Source: Bog-793 sp963761425
Lineage (GTDB): Bacteria; Actinomycetota; Acidimicrobiia; Acidimicrobiales; Bog-793
NCBI GenBank assembly: GCA_963761425.1
Contig: CAVXGQ010000005.1
Coordinates: forward strand, 558,001-622,000
Direction of reading: 5' to 3'
Length of the DNA stretch: 64,000 nt
The notes under the pieces were generated by a model that saw only the letters and a list, made by a program, of their open reading frames with translations, did no database searches and had not been told where the DNA came from. Both the position numbers and the translations under genes were made by a program. Each line of letters opens with the position of its first letter. Positions within the stretch are counted from its first letter, which is position 1. Positions 44,234 to 51,822 of the stretch are shown piece by piece.

Positions 44234-44425
44234 GTGTCTAATCGCCCGAAGCTCTTCATGGGCGAGGATCGCCTCGAAGCTCTCGGTGTCCTCGTGGTGC
44301 GCGGCGGCGTCTCGGCATGGTGTGTGCCGCGCAATGAGAGCGTAGACACGGCTCGGCGTGACACAGGACGGGAGCCGCAGGCTTGGCGGGTGACGCGCAC
44401 CGTCCTCACCGTCGAAAGCCCATGA
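44234..44425 (+). CDS. Small downstream protein of unknown function
   Basis: A 63-residue frame with a GTG directly abutting the restriction-modification stop. MGEDRLEALGVLVVRGGVSAW looks protein-like, but no domain is recognised. It could be a small accessory of the restriction gene or chance. Confidence 0.3.
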   Translation: MSNRPKLFMGEDRLEALGVLVVRGGVSAWCVPRNESVDTARRDTGREPQAWRVTRTVLTVESP

Positions 44426-44468
44426 CCACCCGAATCAGCCGCCGTGCGCGACCTTCCCGGCGTCGCGT

Positions 44469-45185
44469 TCAAGGCCGCTTGGCGACAGCCTCAGCGCGAA
44501 GTGCGATGTTGCGGACAGCCGCGGGCGACCAGTGCTCGGCGCGACGGGGGCGAAGACCCTCAGCCTCCAGCGCGACCACGATTTGCCGGTAGCTCGCACT
44601 GCCGCGGCGCAATTCGACAATGCGGTGAACTGCGACCTGTTCAGCCTGATCGGGAGCGGCGTCACGTTCCCGTCCTTTGCCAGCGCCGCGGTAGCCATAA
44701 GCATAAGCACCGACAGCCTTGCGACCGGCGTCAGCTTTGGCAGCACGGCCGTCGCGGAGTCGTTTCGTGACCATCTTTCGATCAAGTTCGGCGAAGACTC
44801 CGAAGACCTGCCGGATCGCGGTACGCATCGGGTCGTCGGGATCGTCGGGTAGCACTTCGCCAGCGTCCGCAGTGAAGACGCTTGCGCCCAGCCGCCACAC
44901 GATTGCGAGCGCTGCCTCTTGCACGGTGAGCGCACGAGCGAGGCGGTCGATACGGGCGATGACGAGTCCTTGTGCGGCGCCGGTCGAGATGGCGTCCACG
45001 GCGCAAGCGAGCCCAGGTCGGTCGGCGACGCCGAGGGCACCGGAGCGGCCTTCGTCACGACACCACCGAACGATCTTGTGACCGTTGTCCTTCGCCCACC
45101 GACGAGCAGAGCGTTCCTGCCCATCGAGGCCATAGCCGTCGAGCTGACCTTCACTCGAAACTCTGAGGTATCCGACAAGTTCCAT
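44469..45185 (-). CDS. Serine recombinase (resolvase/invertase type with Recombinase tail)
   Basis: A 238-residue recombinase. The catalytic Ser lies in VGYLRVSSEGQLDGYGLDGQ, and the resolvase core continues with GLVIARIDRLARAL and FGVFAELDRKMVTKRLRDGR. A short helix-turn-helix C-terminus follows (GSASYRQIVVALEAEGLRPRR, WSPAAVRNI). It is much shorter than large serine integrases, so it is more likely a resolvase, invertase or relic transposon recombinase. The ATG at 45185 is preceded by the small zinc-ribbon gene on the same strand. Confidence 0.85.
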   Translation of the reverse strand: MELVGYLRVSSEGQLDGYGLDGQERSARRWAKDNGHKIVRWCRDEGRSGALGVADRPGLACAVDAISTGAAQGLVIARIDRLARALTVQEAALAIVWRLGASVFTADAGEVLPDDPDDPMRTAIRQVFGVFAELDRKMVTKRLRDGRAAKADAGRKAVGAYAYGYRGAGKGRERDAAPDQAEQVAVHRIVELRRGSASYRQIVVALEAEGLRPRRAEHWSPAAVRNIALRAEAVAKRP

Positions 45186-45211
45186 ATGGACATCATATCG
45201 CCTTTGACCTG

Positions 45212-45409
45212 CTATGTAAAGATTTCTAGAGAATCTTTTACCGCTTCCCGGCCAAGTTCGTCCGCGCAGGGTCGGCACAGCCAGCCATCCGGCTCGAAAG
45301 CGAGCAGGTCGGCAGGCTTACCGCAACGGACGCAGGTGTGCGCTTCGTCTTTGGAGAGCGGGGTACGGCTCCCGACCGCTCGGCTCATTTCGTCAGTCTT
45401 GTGCATCAT
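45212..45409 (-). CDS. Small zinc-ribbon protein
   Basis: About 65 residues with two Cys pairs in TCVRCGKPADLLAF and WLCRPCADELG, a CxxC-x(n)-CxxC ribbon, and an acidic tail ending SLEIF. Such mini-proteins are common in actinobacterial mobile elements. It ends 26 bases before the recombinase start, so they are probably co-transcribed. The start is uncertain (several ATGs; the frame is open to 45484). Confidence 0.6.
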   Translation of the reverse strand: MMHKTDEMSRAVGSRTPLSKDEAHTCVRCGKPADLLAFEPDGWLCRPCADELGREAVKDSLEIFT

Positions 45410-45687
45410 CCCGTCTGCGCGCGTCTCGTCGCTGTTGCGTGTCTTTCGCGAGCGGACCGCGCGCCCGGTCACACGCTTACACAAAGCGAGCGTCTCGGCA
45501 TTGTCCAGGCCGACGGAGGCAAGGGCAGGGCGAGTGAGGGCATGGACGTGCCCGAGCTAAGTCATGGGCGCCCGGCGGGCAGGATGTGGCGGCCACGGTT
45601 AATTCTCGCTGACTCCAGCGGCCTTGTCGCTGTTCGGGCGGGCACCGATCGCTGACACTCGATCCGGGGCAGGCCCCGTGGCCCTCT

Positions 45688-45822
45688 CTAACCGCGCCGG
45701 AATCGGCGTTTCGCGGTTTGACGAGTGCCCCAGAGCGCTCGACTGCTGGTGTGGTTGAGGGTCGCCTCGATGTGCCGGTAGATGACATCCGGCGTGCCGC
45801 CTTCGAAGTGCCCGTCGGGCAC
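45688..45822 (-). CDS. Possible 44-residue basic protein
   Basis: From the GTG at 45822 the frame reads PDGHFEGGTPDVIYRHIEA and ends TAKRRFRRG. It looks more protein-like than other frames here and is open further upstream without a start. No homology recognised; may be a fragment. Confidence 0.3.
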   Translation of the reverse strand: MPDGHFEGGTPDVIYRHIEATLNHTSSRALWGTRQTAKRRFRRG

Positions 45823-45916
45823 AGGTGACCGTCGCGAGTACGAGTCCGTCGTGACCCTAAACGTCCGTATTGTGTAAGACCGTTTCGTTTACCAAGGATG
45901 AGCTACGTCTGCGTGC

Positions 45917-46588
45917 TCAAGCCTTGAACAGCGCGAACTCGACAACCTCGGGACTCTCGTTCCAACTCGGGTCACTCGCCCACGACGCCGCAAGCTCCAG
46001 GTAGTCGAGATACCGCTTCCTGTTGATCCCGCCGAGCGTCGCGGGGAAGCGGCCCGGCTGTGCGTGAACCAAGCCTGCATGAACCTTCTGGTCGAGGATT
46101 AGGGGCCTTTCCCCTGGGCTGTTGACTGAATACCCGGCGAAGTAGAGGAACTTTGTCAGGAACGAGATTCCGAGACCAGGCACCTTGTTTGTCTTGAACC
46201 CGACAGTCCAGCCAGCTCCAGCGCCATTCAACTGGGTCTGCTTGACGATGCCCCCAAGGTTGGCGGCGGCGGCGGCCTGCGCCGCCGGGGTCAACGGCAG
46301 CGCTTGCTGTGACTTGTGCCAGGGTTCGTCGGCACCGAAACCCCAGGCCATCGTGGCAAGAAACAGGTCTACCGGATCGCCGAGCGCGAGTCCGTGCACG
46401 AAGGTGCGGCGAATGCCACCATGCTCGATGACCTCATTGGTCAGCCCGTCCAGGAGAGCTGGGCGGCCCGCGAACACACCAGCCCAAAAAGGCGACGGTC
46501 TCCAGGTCACCCTTTGGTTGGCGACATCAGCGCGGCTGTACCCGAGCAGCAAGGGGGGAAGTCGGTGCTGAGGCGGCTTCATGCTCAC
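45917..46588 (-). CDS. 8-oxoguanine DNA glycosylase OGG-fold protein
   Basis: About 223 residues. PGLGISFLTKFLYFAGY followed by RPLILDQKVHAGL is the hallmark of the OGG-fold helix-hairpin-helix family. The GxG-x-FLTKFLYF segment is the HhH-like DNA-binding turn and the ILD stretch holds an Asp where glycosylases place catalysis. The N-terminal LATMAWGFGADEPWHKSQQA also fits. It probably binds or excises modified bases, but on a mobile element it may act against foreign DNA. The GTG at 46588 (ATG at 46582) follows the 56-residue gene by only 4 to 10 bases, so the two are coupled. Confidence 0.75.
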   Translation of the reverse strand: MSMKPPQHRLPPLLLGYSRADVANQRVTWRPSPFWAGVFAGRPALLDGLTNEVIEHGGIRRTFVHGLALGDPVDLFLATMAWGFGADEPWHKSQQALPLTPAAQAAAAANLGGIVKQTQLNGAGAGWTVGFKTNKVPGLGISFLTKFLYFAGYSVNSPGERPLILDQKVHAGLVHAQPGRFPATLGGINRKRYLDYLELAASWASDPSWNESPEVVEFALFKA

Positions 46589-46592
46589 GGCC

Positions 46593-46763
46593 TCAAACCT
46601 CACCTTCGGCATCGACAGTCATCTCCAAGGCGATGACCGCGCCCTCCAACTTCCGAAGGAGTGCCCGCGCGTTCGGAGTGGAGGCGTCCAGCTCGCCGTT
46701 GTCTACAGCCTTGAGGAGTCCTTGAAGCAGCCGGATGACTTCGCGAATGTCTGCATCGTCCAT
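46593..46763 (-). CDS. 56-residue helical protein upstream of the OGG-fold gene
   Basis: Reads MDDADIREVIRLLQGLLKAV, then the pattern DNGELDAST..LLRKLEGAVIALE, and ends AEGEV. It appears to form two amphipathic helices and is acidic. It shares the pattern LLxxI/VxxGxLxAxxxxxxxLEGAxxALE with the frameshifted gene at 48139-48344, so it belongs to a small family on this element. Coupled to the OGG-fold gene; a partner or inhibitor role is possible but unproven. Confidence 0.65.
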   Translation of the reverse strand: MDDADIREVIRLLQGLLKAVDNGELDASTPNARALLRKLEGAVIALEMTVDAEGEV

Positions 46764-47005
46764 GTCTAAGTCTCGCGCCGCAAAAGCCCGCCTCGGTGGA
46801 GGCGATGGAACTCGAACTCGCGAACTTCTTGACGGCCAGTCGCGTACGGGCCGTGTGGCGCCGTGAGGTGCCGCGCGGTTTTCGCTGGTCTAGCTGGGCT
46901 TTCTGCATGCGCTCGTGTGGCGCCGTAGGGTACTGAAAGGCACCGTGTTGCGGAGTTCGGCTGACATTCCGCTGACACAAGGACGGTCGCTGGGGAGGAT
47001 TCGCC

Positions 47006-47659
47006 TTGGCGGGCTCAGATGTTGCGCTGATCGTCGCGGCGTGTGCTGAAGTCGCTGCCGCTGGCGGCACCATCTTCCTCGCGTTCAAAACGAGCAAGCT
47101 CGCTGGCGAGACGAAGGACCTTGCGGGCGAAACGAAACGAGCTGCAGATGCCACCGCGCGCGCCGCCGACGCGGCCACCGCTGAGGCGGAAGCAACTGTC
47201 AAGCTCACGGAGTCTGCACGAATTGACCGCGAGCTCGCGTGGCGCCCGGTCGTCGTCGTTCCGAACTACAGAACGGCTACCCGTGACGAAGCCTTCTTCG
47301 TGCCAAGACTCGAAATCAGAAACATTGGCCGAGGACCAGCTCTGCACTGCATCTTTGCAACGTACGATAAGGAGAGCAAAACGCCGGGGTACATCCGCTG
47401 GTGCTATCGACGCGGGTTCCACCTCGCCGAAGGTGACAGCCTCGTTCCTGAGGCGGTCCCGATGGCCGCCGAGACGATCAACTGGTCACTCTTTGGCCCT
47501 GCCCCCGCAACAATCACGACATTGCCGTGGGTAGTCATTTACTCGGACATCTTTGGCAACCGATACAGGCACAGCGGCGGCCCCGTGGAGATTTCGCTCC
47601 GAGGTGCGGAGAGTCCTCCTATCTGGGCGAGCATCTGGCGCGAGGACCAAGCGCGTTAG
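47006..47659 (+). CDS. Membrane-anchored coiled-coil protein of unknown function
   Basis: A 217-residue protein. Residues about 5-27 are one hydrophobic segment (VALIVAACAEVAAAGGTIFLAF). Residues 28-75 form an alanine-rich repeated heptad region (KLAGETKDLAGETKRAADAT, then AADAATAEAEATV). A beta-rich domain follows (RPVVVVPNYR, PRLEIRNIGRGPALHCIF, WVVIYSDIFGNRYRH). A C-terminal domain with NIGRGPAL and YSDIFGNRYR is seen in small membrane proteins of unknown function in many bacteria. The TTG start follows GGGGAGG. Divergent from the OGG-fold operon; it lies in the defence-like part of the island. Confidence 0.65.
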   Translation: MAGSDVALIVAACAEVAAAGGTIFLAFKTSKLAGETKDLAGETKRAADATARAADAATAEAEATVKLTESARIDRELAWRPVVVVPNYRTATRDEAFFVPRLEIRNIGRGPALHCIFATYDKESKTPGYIRWCYRRGFHLAEGDSLVPEAVPMAAETINWSLFGPAPATITTLPWVVIYSDIFGNRYRHSGGPVEISLRGAESPPIWASIWREDQAR

Positions 47660-47807
47660 CTGCGACCTGTCGGTCAACTACTCCTCATCGAACGACGAGC
47701 GACGTCCGCCGCGGCACCGCCCCTTGGCCCGCGGTACTCGACCGCGACCTCCCCCCAGGATGCCCCAGGACGGCCGCAAACGACCGACGAGGGGTAGGGG
47801 GGTGCGG

Positions 47808-47987
47808 CTACTTCCGCAGCCCGAACGCCTTGAGGATCGAGCCGGTGAGTCCCATCGACCGGCCGTAGGCCTTCCGGCGGACGACCCGCTTGGCGTAGGC
47901 GCCTGGGCCTCGTGAGGCGGCGCGGAGGTTGTTCGAGAAGCGTGCAGCGCGGTACAGGGTGCTCGTGAGCAATCGACGTCTCGGCAT
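47808..47987 (-). CDS. 59-residue basic mobile-element protein
   Basis: Reads MPRRRLLTSTLYRAARFSNN and ends SILKAFGLRK, with AYAKRVVRRKAYGRSMG in between. Short, basic, single-helix-type proteins of this kind recur in actinobacterial genomes and elements. A strong ribosome binding site (AGGAAGGGG) precedes the ATG. Function unknown; nucleic acid binding is plausible from its charge. Confidence 0.65.
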   Translation of the reverse strand: MPRRRLLTSTLYRAARFSNNLRAASRGPGAYAKRVVRRKAYGRSMGLTGSILKAFGLRK

Positions 47988-48138
47988 CGTGCCCCTTCCT
48001 GCCCGAGCCTGTCTTGGGCAGATGGCCTAATGGGGATCGACCACCTCGCCTAATCAACGAGCGAGGCTGGTCAACCGAGCCACCGACCGGTGAACACTGC
48101 GATCGCCCCAACGCCGTTTCGCGACGGGTGCGCGATGG

Positions 48139-48344
48139 TCAAGTAGCTCGACTGCTGAACGGGGCCGCGTCGTTCCGCTCGAGTTCCAAGCTCATTCGAT
48201 TTCCAAGCACCGCTTCGAGCGCCGTCAGCGCCCCCTCGATGCGTGTCGCATCGCAGCACCAGCTTCGAGGTCGCCGTCTTCGATCGACGCGAGCAGGGCG
48301 CGCAGGTCGTCCGAAAGGCTCACGATCTCAAGTCGCGTGAGCAT
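48139..48344 (-). pseudogene. Small helical protein gene with a one-base frameshift
   Basis: The first frame gives LTRLEIVSLSDDLRALLASI followed by EDGDLEAGAA. The next frame continues DATRIEGALTALEAVLGNR and ends SSRAT. The 206-base span is one base short of 69 codons, placing a missing base near 48233-48243. It is a paralog of the 56-residue protein at 46593-46763 (shared LLxxIxDGxLxA...IEGAxxALE). It may be intact in reality if the base is an assembly error. Confidence 0.55.
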
Positions 48345-48400
48345 CCGCCGCCGCCTACCGCCGGGTTTGCTAGACGTCATCGACCGTCACCGATCGCTAA

Positions 48401-48727
48401 CTAGAGCCGCCGCCGATCTCGCGAGCGCCGGTACCACTCGTTGTGCGTGCCTGCCGGAATCGTTGAGCGGTAAATCGGATCGTTGGGCCAACGGCAAAGA
48501 CCGCCACCTGGACGGTGTGGCCACGCGTAGGCAACGCAGGTACAGGGCGGGTATCTGTGGCCTAGCCGCTCCGACCACGAGCCCTTCTGCGGCCCTCTGT
48601 GGTGACGTCCCGCGTGGATATTGCAGCGCTGCCCAGGGTCGTCCCACAGCGCCCACCCTTTGCAAGGTTTCCCATCAGCGCGGAGTGCCTTGCAACGACG
48701 CCGTTCAATCGCCGCAGCGGTGTACAT
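48401..48727 (-). CDS. Cys/His-rich small protein
   Basis: A 108-residue protein beginning MYTAAAIERRRCKALRADGK with the Cys/His set RCKAL..GKPCKGWALW..QRCNIHAG, a zinc-binding pattern like the RC-x(n)-GxxC-x(n)-C-xxH-GG modules frequent in actinobacterial phages and elements. CTCVAYAWPHRPGGGLC supplies more possible ligands. The ATG follows GGAAGGAG. Probably nucleic-acid binding; function unknown. Confidence 0.7.
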   Translation of the reverse strand: MYTAAAIERRRCKALRADGKPCKGWALWDDPGQRCNIHAGRHHRGPQKGSWSERLGHRYPPCTCVAYAWPHRPGGGLCRWPNDPIYRSTIPAGTHNEWYRRSRDRRRL

Positions 48728-49118
48728 CGAGACTCCTTCCAGACGGGGCCCACGCTGGACCTAATAACTCCATCCGGCGGGGTCGAAAAATGCCGTTCTA
48801 CGTGGGCGTTTGTCATCTCTAAGGCGACGCCTCTTTCCGCCGATCGTGAGATCGGATGCAACGGACCTCCTTACAGCCTCTGAGCAGGGAATCTTGCCCT
48901 GCGAACGCCCTTACGCGTGCTGACGATCTTTCTTTGAGAACGCCGGAATGTGGCTGGTTTGCGACTGTTCGGCGACCAAACCCCACAGCCTCGATGGCGA
49001 GCGCGTGGTCGGTCGTGGAGTGCTCCTGCTCCCTAGGCATCACTCACCCCGGTGGAATCCAAATCATTAGCCAAAGTTGGACAGTCCGGGCGCGCGCCAC
49101 CCCAAAAGAGCGCCGTCA
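48728..49118. other. Island intergenic stretch
   Basis: About 390 bases between two minus-strand small genes. An AAGGAGGTCC with a following TTG at about 48861 (minus) hints at a leader or tiny gene, but the frame overlaps the gene at 48401-48727 without recognisable similarity. Probably a promoter for the lower set of small genes. Confidence 0.4.
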
Positions 49119-49304
49119 TCATCGGTCGGCCTCCTCGTCGGCGCGCAGTGCGGGCGGCGGACGAAGCTGATCGACTGCGCGCACCAGCTCCTCTGCCGCG
49201 ATCCTGCGATCTTCATCGGAGGCGTCCACGTCGTTGAACACGTCGAGCGCGGCCCCGGCGGCGCGGATCGCGGCCTGACACGCCGGACAGAAGAAGTCGC
49301 TCAC
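49119..49304 (-). CDS. 61-residue small protein coupled to the primase-like gene
   Basis: From the GTG at 49304, overlapping the primase-like stop (GTGA): SDFFCPACQAAIRAAGAALD, then DEDRRIAAEELVRAVDQL. One CxxC and an amphipathic helix; acidic. Tight coupling supports it as real. Function unknown. Confidence 0.6.
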   Translation of the reverse strand: MSDFFCPACQAAIRAAGAALDVFNDVDASDEDRRIAAEELVRAVDQLRPPPALRADEEADR

Positions 49305-51013
49305 GAGGTCGCCTTCTCGCAGGCACGGCAGACGGTCGACCAGCCTCGCTCGACAGACGCGGGCGCAGGCACGACGCGAGTACCACACGACACGCAGTGG
49401 TAGGGGTTGGCGATGGGCTCCGCCGCGTCGACGTGGTCCTCGTCGACCAGCTCCGCACCTGGGAAGACGCGCACGAGTGCGGCGACTGCTTCGTCCTCGG
49501 TCTCGCCGTCAGAGTTCGCGGGCTCCTCGTCGGCAGGCGGAGTGCCAAAGCTTCCAGACTCCGGGGAGTGGCCTGCGTTGTCCGTAGTCGCGGCCATCCT
49601 CGTCGTGGCGCTCAAGATGAGTTCCCGCGCCCTGGCCTTCTCGGCCACGTCCTTCCGGGTGATCTCGGGCGCGGCCACAGTTTCGATCTCAGCAGCGTCG
49701 GGCGCTGCGACGGACGCGTGACCGTCGTCCGCGATCGCTTCGGCGTTCGGGAACGCTTCGAGCACGAGATTCAGCGACCTGTCCTCTGCCAGTTTCTCAG
49801 GAATCCCTACGCGTTCGACGTCACCAGAGAACGTCTTCAGACCACTAGAACTGGGCAGTGGTTCCTGTGACGGTCCACAGGTCGCGGCCGGATGGACCGT
49901 CAGACGGTCCGCAGGTGGTTCCCCTGACGGTCCACTGGTCTTCGTCGCCGATCGCCTCGACGGGTTCTTGACTCGGTAGCGAGCCTGCTTCTGACCACGC
50001 GATTCGATGGTGATGATTCCCGCTCCGGCGAGGTGGCGGAGGTGGTCGTCAGTTTGCTCACGTGACCAGCGCAACGTTCTCGCCAGGTTGTTTCGTCCCG
50101 CCATGGGTTCTCCCGCGTCGCCCTGCTCGCCGTCGAGACGCACCATGAGCGTCAGGCAGTACGGATCGAGAAGTTCGGCCCAGCACGTGGGGATAACGGC
50201 GAAGGCAGGACGGCCATCTCTGGTGAGCCGGACCTTCGGCGTGTCAACGTCAATGTCGTCAGTCAGCACCTCCAGGTCATCGACAGTGCCGCCGGCCTCG
50301 ACCAGCTCGGTTACGTCCTTGGCGGTCAACGGTGGCACCAGGGTCCTGACAGTGCAGCCTGCCCCGACCAGTTCAGCGGTGACCGCCCTCGCATGTTCGA
50401 CCCCCTTTCGGTCGCGATCAGCGACCATCACGACCGCGGCTCCCGCCAGGGTGGCAGTCCAACTTGCGCGCCACGTGCCAGCGCCATGAGGTCCGGTCGT
50501 AGCCGTCAATCCAACCGCGGCCAGGGTGTCGGCATCGTGCTCGCCTTCGACAAGCCAGACGACGCCGCCGGCTCGCATCGCGGCATCGACCTCCGGCCTT
50601 CGGTACAGGCCGGGATCGAGTCCGTTGAGCCCGGCGGTGCCATCGGGCAGCTCCCACGAGAACCGGGCACCCCGACCCCTCCACCGAAGCTTGACCGCAA
50701 CCGGCAGGCCGTCGGGTCCTTGGTACAGGTGTCGCCGGACAGGTGTCCGTTTCGCCCGGGGTCGGGCGTCGGGCTGCTCATCGTCGGACCGGAGGCCGAG
50801 TGCCGCTCGGATCGCCTCATCGGTACAGCCCACGAAACAGTGGAACAGAACGCGACCGTTGTTGCCGAGAGTGACACGAAGGGAGGCGTGGTGGTCACTG
50901 TGAGCGGGGCAACGAGCCGAGTAAGCCCCACCAGACCGGCGCACTCCGGCCAGGCGGCTAAGGACCGCTTGGAGCGCCTCGTTTTCGCCGAGTTCAGGGC
51001 GACCGGCGCTCAC
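49301..51013 (-). CDS. CHC2 zinc-finger/TOPRIM primase-like replication protein
   Basis: About 570 residues from the GTG at 51013. Order: CHC2-type zinc finger (ARCPAHSDHHASLRV ... LFHCFVGCTDEAI); TOPRIM domain (VVWLVEGEHDADTLAAVGL, then VVMVADRDRKGVEHAR with the Asp-x-Asp); a winged-helix region (RWSREQTDDHLRHLAGAGII); a low-complexity linker; and a C-terminal zinc ribbon (YHCVSCGTRVV ... VCRACEKATS). The RNA-polymerase core of DnaG between CHC2 and TOPRIM is reduced or absent. It likely starts or supports replication of the excised element. Stops and starts overlap both neighbours by 4 bases. Confidence 0.75.
   Translation of the reverse strand: MSAGRPELGENEALQAVLSRLAGVRRSGGAYSARCPAHSDHHASLRVTLGNNGRVLFHCFVGCTDEAIRAALGLRSDDEQPDARPRAKRTPVRRHLYQGPDGLPVAVKLRWRGRGARFSWELPDGTAGLNGLDPGLYRRPEVDAAMRAGGVVWLVEGEHDADTLAAVGLTATTGPHGAGTWRASWTATLAGAAVVMVADRDRKGVEHARAVTAELVGAGCTVRTLVPPLTAKDVTELVEAGGTVDDLEVLTDDIDVDTPKVRLTRDGRPAFAVIPTCWAELLDPYCLTLMVRLDGEQGDAGEPMAGRNNLARTLRWSREQTDDHLRHLAGAGIITIESRGQKQARYRVKNPSRRSATKTSGPSGEPPADRLTVHPAATCGPSQEPLPSSSGLKTFSGDVERVGIPEKLAEDRSLNLVLEAFPNAEAIADDGHASVAAPDAAEIETVAAPEITRKDVAEKARARELILSATTRMAATTDNAGHSPESGSFGTPPADEEPANSDGETEDEAVAALVRVFPGAELVDEDHVDAAEPIANPYHCVSCGTRVVPAPASVERGWSTVCRACEKATS
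49858..49940. repeat. Iteron-like GACGGTCC repeats inside the primase-like gene
   Basis: GACGGTCC occurs at 49869, 49903 and 49926, each followed by C/G and (A/C)xAGGT or ACTGGT. A longer unit GTGGTTCC..TGACGGTCCAC starts at 49858 and again 57 bases later at 49915. In the protein this gives a repeated GPSxEP. It could be a simple internal duplication or a binding site for the replication protein. Confidence 0.4.
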
Positions 51014-51396
51014 GGCGCACCTACCACTACGGACGGCTTCGCGGAGCCACAGCGGGGCGCTGGGCGGGTCTCCACCCCATTCGCAGGGGCAAGGTCGTCG
51101 GCTCGAAACCACGCGTCGACGGCGGCACGCGCGATGTCCACCGTTGCCCGTCCCCATGCGACGCCGCACTCGCGGTCGCGACGATTGACGGAGACGATGA
51201 CGCCGGCCTTGCCGCCATAGCGAGCGGGACGAACGTTGGCGCGGGTAACGACCGCCTGGCCGACAGCGAAGCGACCATCGCCATCGCGGGCTGCGTCGTC
51301 GACCTGGGTGCGGAGCAGATCGCTGGTAATCTCTAAGTGATCACGCTGAGGAGCGACGATCTGGGAGGCGCCCTTCGGGGCGCTTTCCGCATTCAC
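51010..51396 (-). CDS. Small island protein with SH3-like core
   Basis: A 128-residue protein. GRFAVGQAVVTRANVRPARYGGKAG, read with IVSVNRRDRECGVAWG and AWFRADDLA, resembles a small beta-barrel (KOW/SH3-like) module found in actinobacterial elements. Flanking residues are low complexity. Both ends overlap neighbours by 4 bases, marking it as part of the primase operon. Function unknown. Confidence 0.6.
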   Translation of the reverse strand: MNAESAPKGASQIVAPQRDHLEITSDLLRTQVDDAARDGDGRFAVGQAVVTRANVRPARYGGKAGVIVSVNRRDRECGVAWGRATVDIARAAVDAWFRADDLAPANGVETRPAPRCGSAKPSVVVGAP

Positions 51397-51746
51397 GCGG
51401 ACGACTTCGTGTCGTCGGTCCTGGTCGAAACAATCTCGCCGTCTGCGTCATCAGCCGCGAGCTCAAGTCGCACAACGGCGGACTTCGCCTCGACAGCCTT
51501 GCGGCGGGCTACCGACGAGGCGAGCGCCAATCGCGTGTAGTACGCCTTTCGGGCGCTTTCCACGCGACGCGCGCGTTGCTCGGGGTCGAGTGTCCCGTCG
51601 GGATCAACTTCGGCCTCGAACCGGCGGCCGAAAGCCTCACGGGCTCGAGCGGTTCGGGCAGTTGCATCGGTCGTTCGCGCCCACGAAGCATGAGCAGCGA
51701 CACGAGATCGGAGGGAACGTTCAGCAGGTGTCAAAGCGTCCCGCAC
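51393..51746 (-). CDS. Small helical island protein
   Basis: A 117-residue, Ala/Arg/Glu-rich, mainly helical protein: LRSRVAAHASWARTTDATAR, ARAREAFGRRFEAEVDPDG, ARKAYYTRLALASSVARRKA. The same pattern recurs in short proteins of actinobacterial phages and integrative elements. Overlaps the next gene by 4 bases. Function unknown. Confidence 0.65.
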   Translation of the reverse strand: MRDALTPAERSLRSRVAAHASWARTTDATARTARAREAFGRRFEAEVDPDGTLDPEQRARRVESARKAYYTRLALASSVARRKAVEAKSAVVRLELAADDADGEIVSTRTDDTKSSA

Positions 51747-51822
51747 AAGACCTCCAAGGAGATCAGGCCAGGAGCCAAAACCTGGGGCGGGACACCCGCG
51801 GCGTATTCAGTTAGAAGTGATG

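Noticed and set aside
45477..45788. A 103-codon minus frame
   Set aside because: Low-complexity, overlaps the zinc-ribbon gene region and a more protein-like frame; no motif.
48562..48861. A 99-codon minus frame with AAGGAGG before a TTG
   Set aside because: Attractive ribosome binding site, but it overlaps the Cys/His-rich gene in another frame and has no recognisable similarity.
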